Part shown: positions 8,224-16,034 of the stretch, in pieces
Numbering within the stretch: position 1 is the stretch's first letter
Layout: each line of letters starts with the position of its first letter
NCBI GenBank assembly: GCA_947165405.1
Contig: CAMVAG010000002.1
Location: forward strand, 1 to 30,393
Origin: an uncultured Selenomonadales bacterium
GTDB taxonomy: Bacteria; Bacillota; Negativicutes; Selenomonadales; Selenomonadaceae
Reading direction: 5' to 3'
DNA length: 30,393 bases
Notes under the pieces: generated by a model
The model's input: only the letters and a program-made list of their open reading frames with translations
Told to the model about the DNA's origin: nothing
The model's database searches: none
Program-made: the position numbers and the translations under genes

Positions 8224-9078
8224 TCAATAGAGGAAGACAACCGCGATATTTTCGAGGAAGTGCGATTGCTTGTTTTGATAAAGAACCATGTCGGCATCTT
8301 CCATGCTCAAGACGGGGTTGGCGTTGAGGTCGTCAAGTGCGATTGCGCGAACGACCAACGGATTGGAACCTGCGCGGCCGGCCTCGCTCATGCTCTGCGC
8401 ATAACTTGCCATGCCTTCGCGGATAATTCTGTCGTAGTCAAGATTTTTGTGCCCGTAAATTTTTGTGCCGCGTTCGTTTTTAATGACGGGGCTCATGACG
8501 AAATTAATTCTTCCGATTCCTCTGCAGTCGACGACAAGCCCTGTGTAGTTGCCACCGGAACGAGAGGGCGTATAGTCGGGAATGGTCGGCGGAGTATAAT
8601 CGACGGGCGGACGATAATCGGGGGCGACTGTCGGGAAAGGCTCAACATAAGTTGGGCGTTCGATAACCGTTTCGGCAAGACCGCCGTTGCCGCCGAAGAG
8701 AGGAACCTCCATCGTGACGGAATAGCCGCCGCCGGAAAGTTCGCCTTCGGAAATTATTTCCGCGCCTTTGATTATGGCAGAGATTTTTGTCCGCACGACA
8801 TCGGAGGTAAGCATCATTTGTTCGACGGTTGTTTCCGCGTCGACTTGAACGCCCTGTATAATTTCTGCCAGCTGCCTGTAAGCGTCGGTGATTGCTGCTC
8901 TGCGTGCCATCATTGACAAATGCGCCGGAGTGGTTGACAGATTCGGATTGCCGACGCCCGTGCCCGTCACTTGAATTTTTCCCGTGTTCCAGTTGGGCGA
9001 GGCGGCGTCGACTTGACCGCTCACGGCGAAAAGAATCATCGCCAAGAACACGCCGAGCATTTTAAATTTATTCAGCAT
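8224..9078 (-). CDS. LPP20-like secreted envelope protein
   Basis: This 284-residue protein has a Sec signal peptide (hydrophobic MLGVFLAMILFAV, likely cut after QVDA). The first mature part (IQVTGTGVGNP, then ARRAAITDAYRQLAEIIQGVQVDAETTVEQ, followed by VVRTKISAIIKGAEIISEGE) has the pattern of the LPP20 domain seen in many periplasmic proteins and in the FlgT family. A proline-rich spacer (residues about 140-170, PPVDYTPPTIPDYTP) leads to a C-terminal domain with SPVIKNERGTKIYGHKNLDYD. It lacks a lipobox cysteine, so it is probably soluble or bound to other envelope parts. GGGAGG lies 8 bases before the ATG. Exact function unknown. Confidence 0.75.
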   Translation of the reverse strand: MLNKFKMLGVFLAMILFAVSGQVDAASPNWNTGKIQVTGTGVGNPNLSTTPAHLSMMARRAAITDAYRQLAEIIQGVQVDAETTVEQMMLTSDVVRTKISAIIKGAEIISEGELSGGGYSVTMEVPLFGGNGGLAETVIERPTYVEPFPTVAPDYRPPVDYTPPTIPDYTPSRSGGNYTGLVVDCRGIGRINFVMSPVIKNERGTKIYGHKNLDYDRIIREGMASYAQSMSEAGRAGSNPLVVRAIALDDLNANPVLSMEDADMVLYQNKQSHFLENIAVVFLY

Positions 9079-9311
9079 TGTTAAAACCTCCCAAAATTTT
9101 TTCGTTTTGTTGAGCTTAGTTTAGCCCGCGATTGTTAAAAAGCTCTTTGAAGCGTCAAAGAATTTTATTAGAGCGTGTCGGTAAATTACACCGGCGACTC
9201 TGATTAAGCGGTTCAATGAGTTTTAGTTTTTTCTTCTACTTTTCTTTTGCAACGTCATCCGTGACGGCCGGGTTTCGACTACCCGCTACGTTTTAACTTT
9301 ACAAACACAAT
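9079..9311. other. Intergenic region with several small hairpins
   Basis: A 233-base spacer between two minus-strand genes. It holds a 7-bp hairpin (TCTTTGA/TCAAAGA, 9144-9161) and two neighbouring short hairpins (GTCA/TGAC and CGGGT/ACCCG, about 9253-9287). A stretch at 9235-9250 resembles the start of the inverted repeat at 30349. No open reading frame with a convincing start, and no tRNA, was seen. Confidence 0.4.
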
Positions 9312-9731
9312 CTAAATTTCTTCTTCAAGGAGACCCGTCACAAAAAAAGTTGCGCTCGCTTTGGAATAGAGCTTGCCTGCCGCGTCGACGATTCGACACT
9401 CACAGACCATTGTTTGGCGTCCGTCATGCAAAACGGAGGCGTCGGTCATTATCCGCGTGCCTGTCATTATCGCGTGCATAAATTCTATCGTCAGCGAAAT
9501 CGTCACGACTTTTTTATTTAACGCCAAACACTTCGCGCCCATTGCCGTATCTGCCATTGTCGTTAAAACTCCGCCGTGTGTCATCGAATACAAATTCGCG
9601 TGACGAGAATCCGCGCACAGCTCAAGACGCGCCTCGCCGTCGGGCGTCGGCACCACCTCCACTTCCAAAAAATCTACGACGGTGTTCGCGTGACAAAATT
9701 TTATAATCTGATCTTGCGTCGGTTTGCGCAA
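9312..9731 (-). CDS. PaaI-like hotdog-fold thioesterase
   Basis: This 139-residue protein has the hotdog thioesterase pattern: ANLYSMTHGGVLTTMADTAMG carries the conserved HGG and the acidic residue of the central helix, followed by the strand VTISLTIEFMHAI. Members of this family hydrolyse acyl-CoA thioesters, often aromatic or short-chain; the substrate here cannot be predicted. Start TTG 9731 is set by AAAGGAG located 8 bases upstream; the longer open frame has no ribosome site. It has its own promoter (9755-9782), back to back with that of the YdcF-like gene. Confidence 0.85.
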   Translation of the reverse strand: MRKPTQDQIIKFCHANTVVDFLEVEVVPTPDGEARLELCADSRHANLYSMTHGGVLTTMADTAMGAKCLALNKKVVTISLTIEFMHAIMTGTRIMTDASVLHDGRQTMVCECRIVDAAGKLYSKASATFFVTGLLEEEI

Positions 9732-9754
9732 TGTGCTCACTCCTTTGAAACGGG

Positions 9755-9782
9755 ATTTTATCACAGGCGCAGAAAAAATCAA
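9755..9782 (-). promoter_or_regulatory. Minus-strand promoter for the thioesterase gene
   Basis: Read on the minus strand: TTGATT (9782-9777), a 16-base spacer, then TAAAAT (9760-9755). It abuts the divergent plus-strand promoter, and both -35 boxes lie in the palindrome at 9775-9793. Confidence 0.6.
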
Positions 9783-9793
9783 AGTTTGATTTT
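9775..9793. promoter_or_regulatory. Perfect palindrome covering two divergent -35 boxes
   Basis: AAAATCAAA-G-TTTGATTTT is a perfect inverted repeat of 9+1+9 bases. It contains the TTGATT -35 boxes of both divergent promoters. It could be a repressor operator acting on both genes, or only a by-product of two similar -35 boxes facing each other. Confidence 0.5.
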
Positions 9794-9814
9794 TCGTTGT
9801 TGCTGTTGTATCAT
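9786..9814 (+). promoter_or_regulatory. Promoter for the YdcF-like gene
   Basis: TTGATT (9786-9791), 17 bases, TATCAT (9809-9814). The same -10 box TATCAT is used upstream of the RTX gene at 16002-16007. Confidence 0.65.
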
Positions 9815-9844
9815 AAACGAAATTTAATCGAGCGGGTGATTTTT

Positions 9845-10609
9845 TTGATTTACTTTTTGAAGTTCGGCGCAGCTTGGATTTTGCCGCCCGGAATTTTTAT
9901 TCTCTTGTTAATCGCGCTGTGCGTCAAGCTCTTCAAAATCGACAGGAAACTTTCAATCACGGTCTTGGTCTTCACGCTGATTTTTTATCTGTTGTGCACG
10001 AGCCTCGTCGCGGAAAGATTTATGGGTTGGCTTGAAGAATTGCACACGCCGCCCGCGCAGGTCGAAACTTCGGGAGCAGATGTGATTGTCCTTTTGGGAG
10101 GCGGCGCGATAAGTCAAGTGCCCGATGTTGACGGAGTGGGAGCGTTGTGTGCCGGCCCCGCCAACAGACTTTTGACGGCGGTCAGACTTCAAAAGATGTT
10201 GAACGTTCCAATCTTGGTCAGCGGCGGGCAAGTCTACAGCGATTCGGGCGCGGAGGCAGAAATTTCCGCTCGTGTCTTGAAGTCGTTGGGCGTGCCCGAA
10301 GACAAAATCATAACCGAAACAAAAAGCGTCAACACCACGCAGAACGCCCGCTACAGTGCTTTTATTTTGCGCGAACGAGAATTAAAGAAGCCGCTCTTGG
10401 TGACGAGTGCCTTTCACATGCACCGCGCCATGTTGAATTTCAATCTGCAACGTTTCAAGCCGATAGCTTACCCGACCGATTTCACCGTCGCGCACAATCC
10501 GACTTTCCACTACACGAAACTGCGCCCGCAATCCGAAGCTCTCTTGTTAAACGTGACGGTCATGCAAGAACTTTTGCGGACGTGTGTGACGGAGGTTTTT
10601 GGTATATGA
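9845..10609 (+). CDS. YdcF/SanA-like membrane protein (DUF218)
   Basis: This 254-residue protein has two N-terminal membrane helices (about residues 5-30 and 35-55) followed by a DUF218 domain: VIVLLGGG, ILVSGGQ, the NTTQNARYSA segment and LLVTSAFHMHRAM. The family includes ElyC, SanA and YdcF, which affect the cell envelope; the reaction is not established. TTG 9845 is chosen because the frame upstream runs into the promoter, and GGGTGA lies just before it; GTG 9836 is a possible alternative. The last codon overlaps the next gene by an ATGA. Confidence 0.82.
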   Translation: MIYFLKFGAAWILPPGIFILLLIALCVKLFKIDRKLSITVLVFTLIFYLLCTSLVAERFMGWLEELHTPPAQVETSGADVIVLLGGGAISQVPDVDGVGALCAGPANRLLTAVRLQKMLNVPILVSGGQVYSDSGAEAEISARVLKSLGVPEDKIITETKSVNTTQNARYSAFILRERELKKPLLVTSAFHMHRAMLNFNLQRFKPIAYPTDFTVAHNPTFHYTKLRPQSEALLLNVTVMQELLRTCVTEVFGI

Positions 10610-10986
10610 AAAAGTTTTTGACAATTTTGACAATCTGCGCGGCGATGATTCTTCTCAACGGAAATATTTGCTCGGCGGAAAATCTGAAGTTTATCGACGC
10701 AATGGACGACACCGGCTATTATTATGACGCCGACAGCGTGAGCTCCGACAGCGAAGAAGTCTTTACCGTTCAAATGGCAGTCATTAAGGCGAGCCTGAAT
10801 CGCATGTATACTTACAACGTGCTGATAACTCCTGCGAAACGCATTTATGAAATTTTGTCTTCGCGAATTCTTTCCTACGATACGCGAGCTGTTTTGGAAG
10901 TCAACAACAACCGACGCCCGCCGCAAAAATATTCCGATAAATCCGAGATGGGGCAAATGGTTCGATTAATCCTCTACGGCGATTAA
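10606..10986 (+). CDS. Small secreted protein, possibly surface-adhesin-E-like
   Basis: A 126-residue protein with a Sec signal peptide (MKKFLTILTICAAMILL, likely cut after CSA). The mature part begins ENLKFIDAMDDTGYYYDADSV, a pattern reminiscent of small periplasmic proteins of the surface-adhesin E type, but the similarity is weak. The ATG overlaps the stop of the YdcF-like gene (ATGA), and GGAGG lies 10 bases upstream inside that gene, so the two are translationally coupled and probably work in the same envelope process. Bidirectional terminator at 10995. Confidence 0.7.
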   Translation: MKKFLTILTICAAMILLNGNICSAENLKFIDAMDDTGYYYDADSVSSDSEEVFTVQMAVIKASLNRMYTYNVLITPAKRIYEILSSRILSYDTRAVLEVNNNRRPPQKYSDKSEMGQMVRLILYGD

Positions 10987-10994
10987 AAAAAATT

Positions 10995-11023
10995 CCTCCC
11001 GGAAATTCGCGGGAGGTTTTTTT
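10995..11023. terminator. Bidirectional terminator
   Basis: CCTCCCG (10995-11001) pairs with CGGGAGG (11010-11016). A T-run follows on the right and an A-run precedes on the left, so it can end both the plus-strand and the minus-strand transcription units that converge here. Confidence 0.88.
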
Positions 11024-11039
11024 ATTTCTGTCGTTAAGA

Positions 11040-11702
11040 TTATTTTTTGCGAACCATGTCGAGTTTGTCTTTGCCGGTCTTGTAAGTCACCTTGTCGACG
11101 TGGCGTTTGTAAATTCGCGCCGCCTTTTGTTTTTCTTCAAGTTCTTTGCGCTCTTCCTTAGTCATATTTTTCTTGGCGGTCGTGTCGAATTGCTTAAAGA
11201 AATCTTCCGCAGCTTTGCCGTAGTCTTTCGCGCTCTTGTCGAGGACGTTGCTCTGAATGCTGTAGGTGTACATGAGCTTGGAGTCGGCGGCGTTGTAGAC
11301 GTAGAAGAAAAGCCACGGGCGTTTCGAATTGTTGGTGACGGTCGTTATAACGTAGGAGTCGGCGTAGCGGCTCACATATTGAGTGTAAACTTTTTCGGCT
11401 TCGGTCACGTCCAAAGAGTAGATGTCAATGCCCGTGTCTTTGCGAATGGAGGCGGCAATGTCTTCATAGGAAACAATTTCGCGGCTGGAAGTGAATCTGC
11501 CTGCGTTGTAAATGTCTTTCGTGAAGTCGTAAATTTCGGGCTCGGCTTCTTCCGTCTTGTAGTAGTTGGGATAGGCAATCGCCATTTTTTTCACGGCAAC
11601 GAGGTTTGCATCTTCCTCCACGGTTTCCTCGAAAGCCGCAAATGCAATCGAGGAAGTCACGAACACCGCCAGCATTGTCAATGCGGCAAAAAATTTTTTC
11701 AT
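11040..11702 (-). CDS. Secreted protein of unknown function
   Basis: A 220-residue protein with a clear Sec signal peptide (MKKFFAALTMLAVFVTSSIAFA, cut before AFEET). The mature part has no motif I recognise. It contains a central segment with alternating strand pattern (SYVITTVTNNSKRPWLFFYVYNA) and a highly charged lysine-rich C-terminal tail from residue about 165 (MTKEERKELEEKQK). The ATG overlaps the stop of the 81-residue gene by ATGA, with AGGAG 8 bases upstream, so it is coupled to the dapA unit. There is no visible link to lysine biosynthesis. Confidence 0.7.
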   Translation of the reverse strand: MKKFFAALTMLAVFVTSSIAFAAFEETVEEDANLVAVKKMAIAYPNYYKTEEAEPEIYDFTKDIYNAGRFTSSREIVSYEDIAASIRKDTGIDIYSLDVTEAEKVYTQYVSRYADSYVITTVTNNSKRPWLFFYVYNAADSKLMYTYSIQSNVLDKSAKDYGKAAEDFFKQFDTTAKKNMTKEERKELEEKQKAARIYKRHVDKVTYKTGKDKLDMVRKK

Positions 11703-11944
11703 GAGCGTTTCTCCTTTATCAAAGTTTTGGCTTCGTCGGGCTCAATGCGCACGGCTTGTCCCTCTTCAAGCAGGCGATAAAAAGTCTTCGTGAAAATTCG
11801 CCTGCACCGATATTCACCGTCCAAAAAATAGGCAAGCCCGCCCGCTTCTCCTTCATAGAAGGCGTAGACGAGATATTTGCCGTCGTCGTTTTTGGCGGCA
11901 CCGTATTCTTCAAACTTGAGCATGTCTTTTTCGTACTTGGTCAT
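11699..11944 (-). CDS. Small cytoplasmic protein coupled to dapA
   Basis: This 81-residue protein is of unknown function. The sequence MTKYEKDMLKFEEYG is followed by short aromatic-rich strands (KYLVYAFYEGE, AYFLDGEYRCRRIF) and a final helix. There is no signal peptide or membrane helix. It starts at ATG 11944, overlapping the dapA stop codon by ATGA, and its own stop overlaps the next start the same way. The long open frame upstream is an alternative frame of dapA and is not used. Coupling suggests matched production with DapA. Confidence 0.7.
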   Translation of the reverse strand: MTKYEKDMLKFEEYGAAKNDDGKYLVYAFYEGEAGGLAYFLDGEYRCRRIFTKTFYRLLEEGQAVRIEPDEAKTLIKEKRS

Positions 11945-12828
11945 TTCAGTAACCCGTGAGCTTTCAGCGCAGTTTTGATTTGTTCGAGATGTTTGGGTTC
12001 GGGTTCGCAAAGCGGCATGCGCAATTCTCCGACCTTCCAACCCAAAAGACGCATGGCGACTTTGACGGGAATGGGATTGACTTCGCAAAAGAGCGCGTCG
12101 ATTAAATCGCAATAGTCAATCTGCATCCGCGAGGCTTCCTCAAATTTTCCGTCGAAATAATTTTGACAGATGAGGTGAGTGTCGTAAGGCGCGACGTTCG
12201 AGAGAACGGAAATGACTCCGCTGCCGCCGAGTGACAAAATCGGAATAATTTGGTCGTCGTTGCCCGAATAAATTGCCAAGTCGTCTCCGCAGAGCTTGCG
12301 CGTCCTCAAGATCGAAGTCAAATCGCCGTTAGCTTCTTTGGCAGCGACAATGCGCGGGTGCTTGGAAAGTTTGGCGTAAGTTTCCGGCTTGATGTCGACG
12401 CCTGTGCGACCCGGCACATTGTAAAGAATCACGGAGGTATTTATGCTGTCAGCGATTTTCAAATAGTGAGCGGCAAGCCCGGCTTGAGTGCATTTGTTGT
12501 AGTAAGGCGTGACAAGCAAGACGGCATCGACGCCGACTTTTTCCGCGTATTGAGAGAGTTCGATTGCGTAGGCTGTGTCGTTGGAACCGGTGCCTGCGAT
12601 TACGGGAACGCGCCCTGCCACGTGTTCGACGGTGAATTTAATCGCGGCTTTGTGTTCGTCGTCGTTCATGGTGGCCGCCTCGCCCGTCGTGCCCGTGATA
12701 CAAATTGCGTCCGTGTGATTTTTAATCTGGTCGTCAATCATGCGACCGAGTTCGGAAAAGTTCACGCCCGTTTCGTCGAAAGGTGTAACTATCGCGACGC
12801 ACGAGCCCTTAAACGGAATTTGTTTCAT
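11941..12828 (-). CDS. dapA: 4-hydroxy-tetrahydrodipicolinate synthase
   Basis: DapA condenses pyruvate with aspartate semialdehyde, the first committed step towards diaminopimelate and lysine. The protein has 295 residues, close to the 292 of E. coli. The Schiff-base lysine is K164 in VAAKEANGD, the tyrosine of the catalytic triad is Y136 in ILYNVPGRTG, and the TTGE motif is at 47-50. The start is MKQIPFKG at 12828, with AGGAGGG 7 bases upstream. It lies downstream of the M16 peptidase gene, with a palindromic repeat in between, and overlaps the following small gene by four bases. Confidence 0.96.
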   Translation of the reverse strand: MKQIPFKGSCVAIVTPFDETGVNFSELGRMIDDQIKNHTDAICITGTTGEAATMNDDEHKAAIKFTVEHVAGRVPVIAGTGSNDTAYAIELSQYAEKVGVDAVLLVTPYYNKCTQAGLAAHYLKIADSINTSVILYNVPGRTGVDIKPETYAKLSKHPRIVAAKEANGDLTSILRTRKLCGDDLAIYSGNDDQIIPILSLGGSGVISVLSNVAPYDTHLICQNYFDGKFEEASRMQIDYCDLIDALFCEVNPIPVKVAMRLLGWKVGELRMPLCEPEPKHLEQIKTALKAHGLLK

Positions 12829-12845
12829 GTAAAGCCCTCCTAAAA

Positions 12846-12924
12846 GCAATGCGTAATTCGTAATGCGTAATGCGTAATGATTTTGGTTTTAATTGCGCAT
12901 TGCGCATTACGCATTACTAATTGC
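12846..12924. repeat. Palindromic repeat element, copy A
   Basis: Two 33-base arms (12846-12878 and 12892-12924) are inverted repeats with 28 of 33 positions pairing by my count, around a 13-base loop. The arms are built from degenerate units of GCGTAAT/ATTACGC type. A second copy of the same element lies at 15363-15438. The right arm overlaps the 3' end of the M16 gene and provides its last codons and stop. Confidence 0.85.
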
Positions 12925-15888
12925 ATTTTTAATTTCGCCGAAAATTTCTGCGTGTTGTTTGAGGATTTCCTCGTTGCCGAAGACGCAAAGATAATTTTGA
13001 TTCATGCAGTCCTCAATCGTTTTCGATAGGGCGCGAATATCTTCCTGCCGCGCCGAGAGAATTTCATCGCGGGATTTTTGGCGGTCGGCGTAGGTGATAT
13101 TCCTCAAGCAGAAATCGGCGGCGAGCTGTCCTTTAATCGACGGCGTCAACGGCTTGTCAATCTTGCTCAACGTGCCGATTATGTACTTGTCCATTTCGCG
13201 GTCGCTCACGTCAAAATTTTTTAGGAAGTCCGCTGTCCCACCGAAAGTCTCAAGCGTCTTGACGAGGTTGGGGTCGCGATACGAACCGAAGAACAATGCA
13301 CCGTTGCGATTGAAACTTGCAAAGGCACCGTATGCTCCGCCCTGCACGCGAATTTTTATCCAGAAGTATTCGTAGCGCAGAATCGTTTCCAAAATGTTCA
13401 GCGCGCCGTTGTATTCGTGACCGAGCTCGATAAAGTTCGCGCCCTTGCCGACATATTGCACGCGGCTTTGAGAGTAAAGCCCTTCGTTTTTCGGCTTGCA
13501 AGGGAAAGAATAATGCTCGCGGGTAAATTCGTCAACCGTAATGCTTTTAATCAGCTTGTAAAGATGCGGCGTGAAGTCTCTGTAAAGTTCGTCGTTGGAA
13601 GTCACGCTGACAATCAAGCCGTTGCGATTGACGAGGCGGTCGCGCACGTCGTTCAAGTCGTCAACCAGATTATCAAAGTTCGCGTCGAAGTCGGCAAGCA
13701 AATTTTTCAAGAATTTGTTATACGGCAGAAGAGCGGCGGCGTTGTAAGCACCGGTTTTCGTTTGGTAAGAGGCGAGCTGCGAGGAAATTATCGTCGTTGC
13801 CATGCTCTGCAAGTTGAGTTCAAAAGCAAGTTGGTCTTGCTCAATCAGTTCGCGTAGGCGTTTCTTGTTCGTGAAGACGGTTTCGTTAAAAATTTCGGCA
13901 AGAAGTTCACTCATCTCAACGAACTTTGACTTGAGAGCTTTGACGTAGACTTTCAGGCGCGGCGCAAAAGAATTCGGCTTGCCGTTTTCCGAATCTGCGC
14001 GAAGGTTTGCACCGAAGCCTCCGACGTTCAAATTTGTGAGGATAGCCAGCTCCTCGTAAGAATGTTTTTTCGTGTCGACGTTGCCCAAAAGACTTGCAAG
14101 AAGGTAGGCGTGGAAAAGTTTATCCTGCGGAACTTTCAGCGCGTCGAAATAAAACGTCAAGTAAATTATGCCGTGCGTCTCGATGTTGCTGAAAAGAATC
14201 CTCGTGCCGCTCAAGTCACGGAATTGCAGCGGAAGACGTTCAGCCTCTTTGCGCAGGTCTTCGCGTTTCAAAATCGGAATCGTCTTCAAAGCTTCGGGCG
14301 AGTCGGGTGCCTGTTGACGAAGTTTTAATTTGGCAGTCGTCGAAATGATTTCCTCAATCTGCGCGGGCGTCAAAGTCGATTTAATTTCGGCAAGCTTTGC
14401 GGCTTGAGCGGCGTCGCGTTTCTTTGCAAAAGTTTTGTCGGGCGCAAGAGTCATCAAAACTTTGTGCGGGTTGTCGAGGAAATATTTTTTGATAACGCCC
14501 TCGAAATAATTTTCATCAAGCCCGCGCTTAATCGCCGCCAAATCCTCCTCGTAGCGAAGATAAGCATTTGGGTCGCCGCCGTAAAGCCACGTCTTCAAAA
14601 GCCGCAAGCCGTAAATCAAACCTTTGGGCGCAAGTCCGAAGTCAGCCTCGCGCAGTTTGAATTCCGCCAAATTAATCGACGCCTGCAACAAAGTTTTATC
14701 GATACCGCCCTCGACGAGCTTTTGAAGTTCTTCGGTCAAGAGCGTGTAAAATTTTTCGACGCGGTCGATTTCGGAGCCGGTCAACGTGATTGTAAAAGTC
14801 GGCTGTCTTAAATCGTCTTCAATGCCGGCGTCAACGTCCTTGCCCAAGCCCGAATCAATCAAAGCTTTGCGAATCGGAGCGGCGGGGCTGCCGAAGAGCG
14901 CGTGCGTCAAAATTTCCAAAGCAAAATTCGTGCGCGTGTCGAGGGTGTCGCCGACAACCAAATTCAACGACAGAAAACTTTTTCCCGAAAAATCTTCTTC
15001 CTCGCCAATCGGATAGACTTCGGCAACGCGTTTCATTTCGGTAAACGCCGGGTGGAAGTCAATCGCCGAATCGACTTCAATCTTATCGAACTTGGAAAGA
15101 TATTCGCGGTCAAGATACTCAAGCTGCTCGGCAATGTCCAAGTCGCCGTAAAGATAAATGTAGCTGTTCGAAGGATGATAAAATTTTTTGTGGAAGGCGA
15201 TAAAATTTTCTTGCGTGAGGTTTGGAATTGCTTCGGGGTCGCCGCCCGATTGAAAGCCGTAACAATTTTGCGGGAAGGTCGCTCGCAAAAGTTTATCGCC
15301 CAAAATATCTTCCGCCGAAGAAAGCGCGCCTTTCATTTCGTTATAGACAACGCCGCTGTAAGTCAATGCGCAATTCGTAATGCTTAATGCGCAATTATTT
15401 TTTTCATTACGCATTGCGCATTCCGCATTACTAATTACTTCGTAGTGCCAACCCTCTTGCATCAAAATTTCGGGCGTGGTGAGCATTGCGGGATTGAAGA
15501 CGGCATCGAGGTAAACGTCTTGCAGGTTGCGGAAATCTTTGGCGTTGCGGCTGGCGACGGGATAAACGGTTTTGTCGGGATAAGTCATGGCGTTGAGGAA
15601 AGTGTTCAACGAGCCTTTGACCAATTCGACGAACGGTTCCTTGAGCGGATATTTTTTCGAGCCGCAAAGAACAGAGTGTTCGATGATGTGCGCAACGCCC
15701 GTATCGTCTTTGGGCGGCGTGCGGAAGCCGATATAAAAAACTTTGTTGTCGTCGTCGGTCTCAACGAAAAAAAGTTTCGCGCCCGTCTTGACGTGTTCGA
15801 GTTCGTAAGTCTTCGCGCCGAGTTCTTCAACCTCCGAAATATTTTTCAAGCAAAAGCCGTTGAGTACTTCGCCGATATTTAAGTTCAT
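12907..15888 (-). CDS. M16C presequence-protease-like zinc metallopeptidase
   Basis: This 993-residue peptidase is of the insulinase/PreP type. The inverted zinc motif HxxEH is H67-I-I-E70-H71, followed by the typical GSKKYPLKEPFVELVKGSLNTFLNAMTYPD pattern (residues 77-105). The third zinc ligand is probably E193, just after VVYNEMKG. Two further peptidase-like domains and an M16C-associated helical region follow. These enzymes form a closed chamber and degrade short unstructured peptides. ATG 15888 has AGGAG upstream. Oddity: residues about 151-176 are encoded by a palindromic repeat element and separate WHYE from TYSGVVYNEMKG. Without it the length would be about 967, nearer the usual size as I recall it. 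The C-terminal NAISNA is encoded by a second copy of the repeat. Confidence 0.93.
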   Translation of the reverse strand: MNLNIGEVLNGFCLKNISEVEELGAKTYELEHVKTGAKLFFVETDDDNKVFYIGFRTPPKDDTGVAHIIEHSVLCGSKKYPLKEPFVELVKGSLNTFLNAMTYPDKTVYPVASRNAKDFRNLQDVYLDAVFNPAMLTTPEILMQEGWHYEVISNAECAMRNEKNNCALSITNCALTYSGVVYNEMKGALSSAEDILGDKLLRATFPQNCYGFQSGGDPEAIPNLTQENFIAFHKKFYHPSNSYIYLYGDLDIAEQLEYLDREYLSKFDKIEVDSAIDFHPAFTEMKRVAEVYPIGEEEDFSGKSFLSLNLVVGDTLDTRTNFALEILTHALFGSPAAPIRKALIDSGLGKDVDAGIEDDLRQPTFTITLTGSEIDRVEKFYTLLTEELQKLVEGGIDKTLLQASINLAEFKLREADFGLAPKGLIYGLRLLKTWLYGGDPNAYLRYEEDLAAIKRGLDENYFEGVIKKYFLDNPHKVLMTLAPDKTFAKKRDAAQAAKLAEIKSTLTPAQIEEIISTTAKLKLRQQAPDSPEALKTIPILKREDLRKEAERLPLQFRDLSGTRILFSNIETHGIIYLTFYFDALKVPQDKLFHAYLLASLLGNVDTKKHSYEELAILTNLNVGGFGANLRADSENGKPNSFAPRLKVYVKALKSKFVEMSELLAEIFNETVFTNKKRLRELIEQDQLAFELNLQSMATTIISSQLASYQTKTGAYNAAALLPYNKFLKNLLADFDANFDNLVDDLNDVRDRLVNRNGLIVSVTSNDELYRDFTPHLYKLIKSITVDEFTREHYSFPCKPKNEGLYSQSRVQYVGKGANFIELGHEYNGALNILETILRYEYFWIKIRVQGGAYGAFASFNRNGALFFGSYRDPNLVKTLETFGGTADFLKNFDVSDREMDKYIIGTLSKIDKPLTPSIKGQLAADFCLRNITYADRQKSRDEILSARQEDIRALSKTIEDCMNQNYLCVFGNEEILKQHAEIFGEIKNAISNA
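15363..15438. repeat. Palindromic repeat element, copy B, inside a gene
   Basis: This copy has arms 15363-15395 and 15406-15438, with about 23 of 32 positions pairing. Its arms differ from those of copy A (12846-12924) at only 3-4 positions each. It lies in frame within the M16 peptidase gene and encodes about 26 residues that include NAECAMRNE and ITNCAL. Confidence 0.85.
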
Positions 15889-15922
15889 ACAATCGCTCCT
15901 TCAAAATGAAATTCACAAGAAA

Positions 15923-15931
15923 ATTATAGCA
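15923..15931 (-). promoter_or_regulatory. Extended -10 promoter element for the M16 gene
   Basis: Read on the minus strand this is TGCTATAAT, an extended -10 box (TGN before TATAAT), 35 bases before the start codon. No good -35 box is visible, which is usual for extended -10 promoters. Confidence 0.55.
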
Positions 15932-15978
15932 CACTTTGTTTGACTTTGCGGAAAAAATTTTTATGCCTCCGAAAAATC

Positions 15979-16007
15979 TTTACATTGCGCGGCGAGTTCG
16001 CTATCAT
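15979..16007 (+). promoter_or_regulatory. Promoter for the RTX-zincin gene
   Basis: TTTACA (15979-15984) and TATCAT (16002-16007) are spaced by 17 bases. AAAGGAGG follows before the ATG at 16035. Confidence 0.7.
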
Positions 16008-16034
16008 TAATTTTGATTCAAAGGAGGAATTTTC

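Noticed and set aside
9144..9161. Shared 15-mer TCTTTGACGCTTCAA between 9144-9161 (minus) and about 23220 (plus)
   Set aside because: In a 30-kb window one chance match of this length is expected, and the flanks differ.
9251..9292. Possible three-way-junction RNA or riboswitch upstream of the LPP20-like gene
   Set aside because: The outer stem shares bases with the first hairpin and no known riboswitch pattern fits; it is also far from the start codon.
11719..12112. Longer version of the 81-residue protein and a second frame over it
   Set aside because: The extension runs inside dapA in another frame; the ATGA overlap gives a much better start at 11944.
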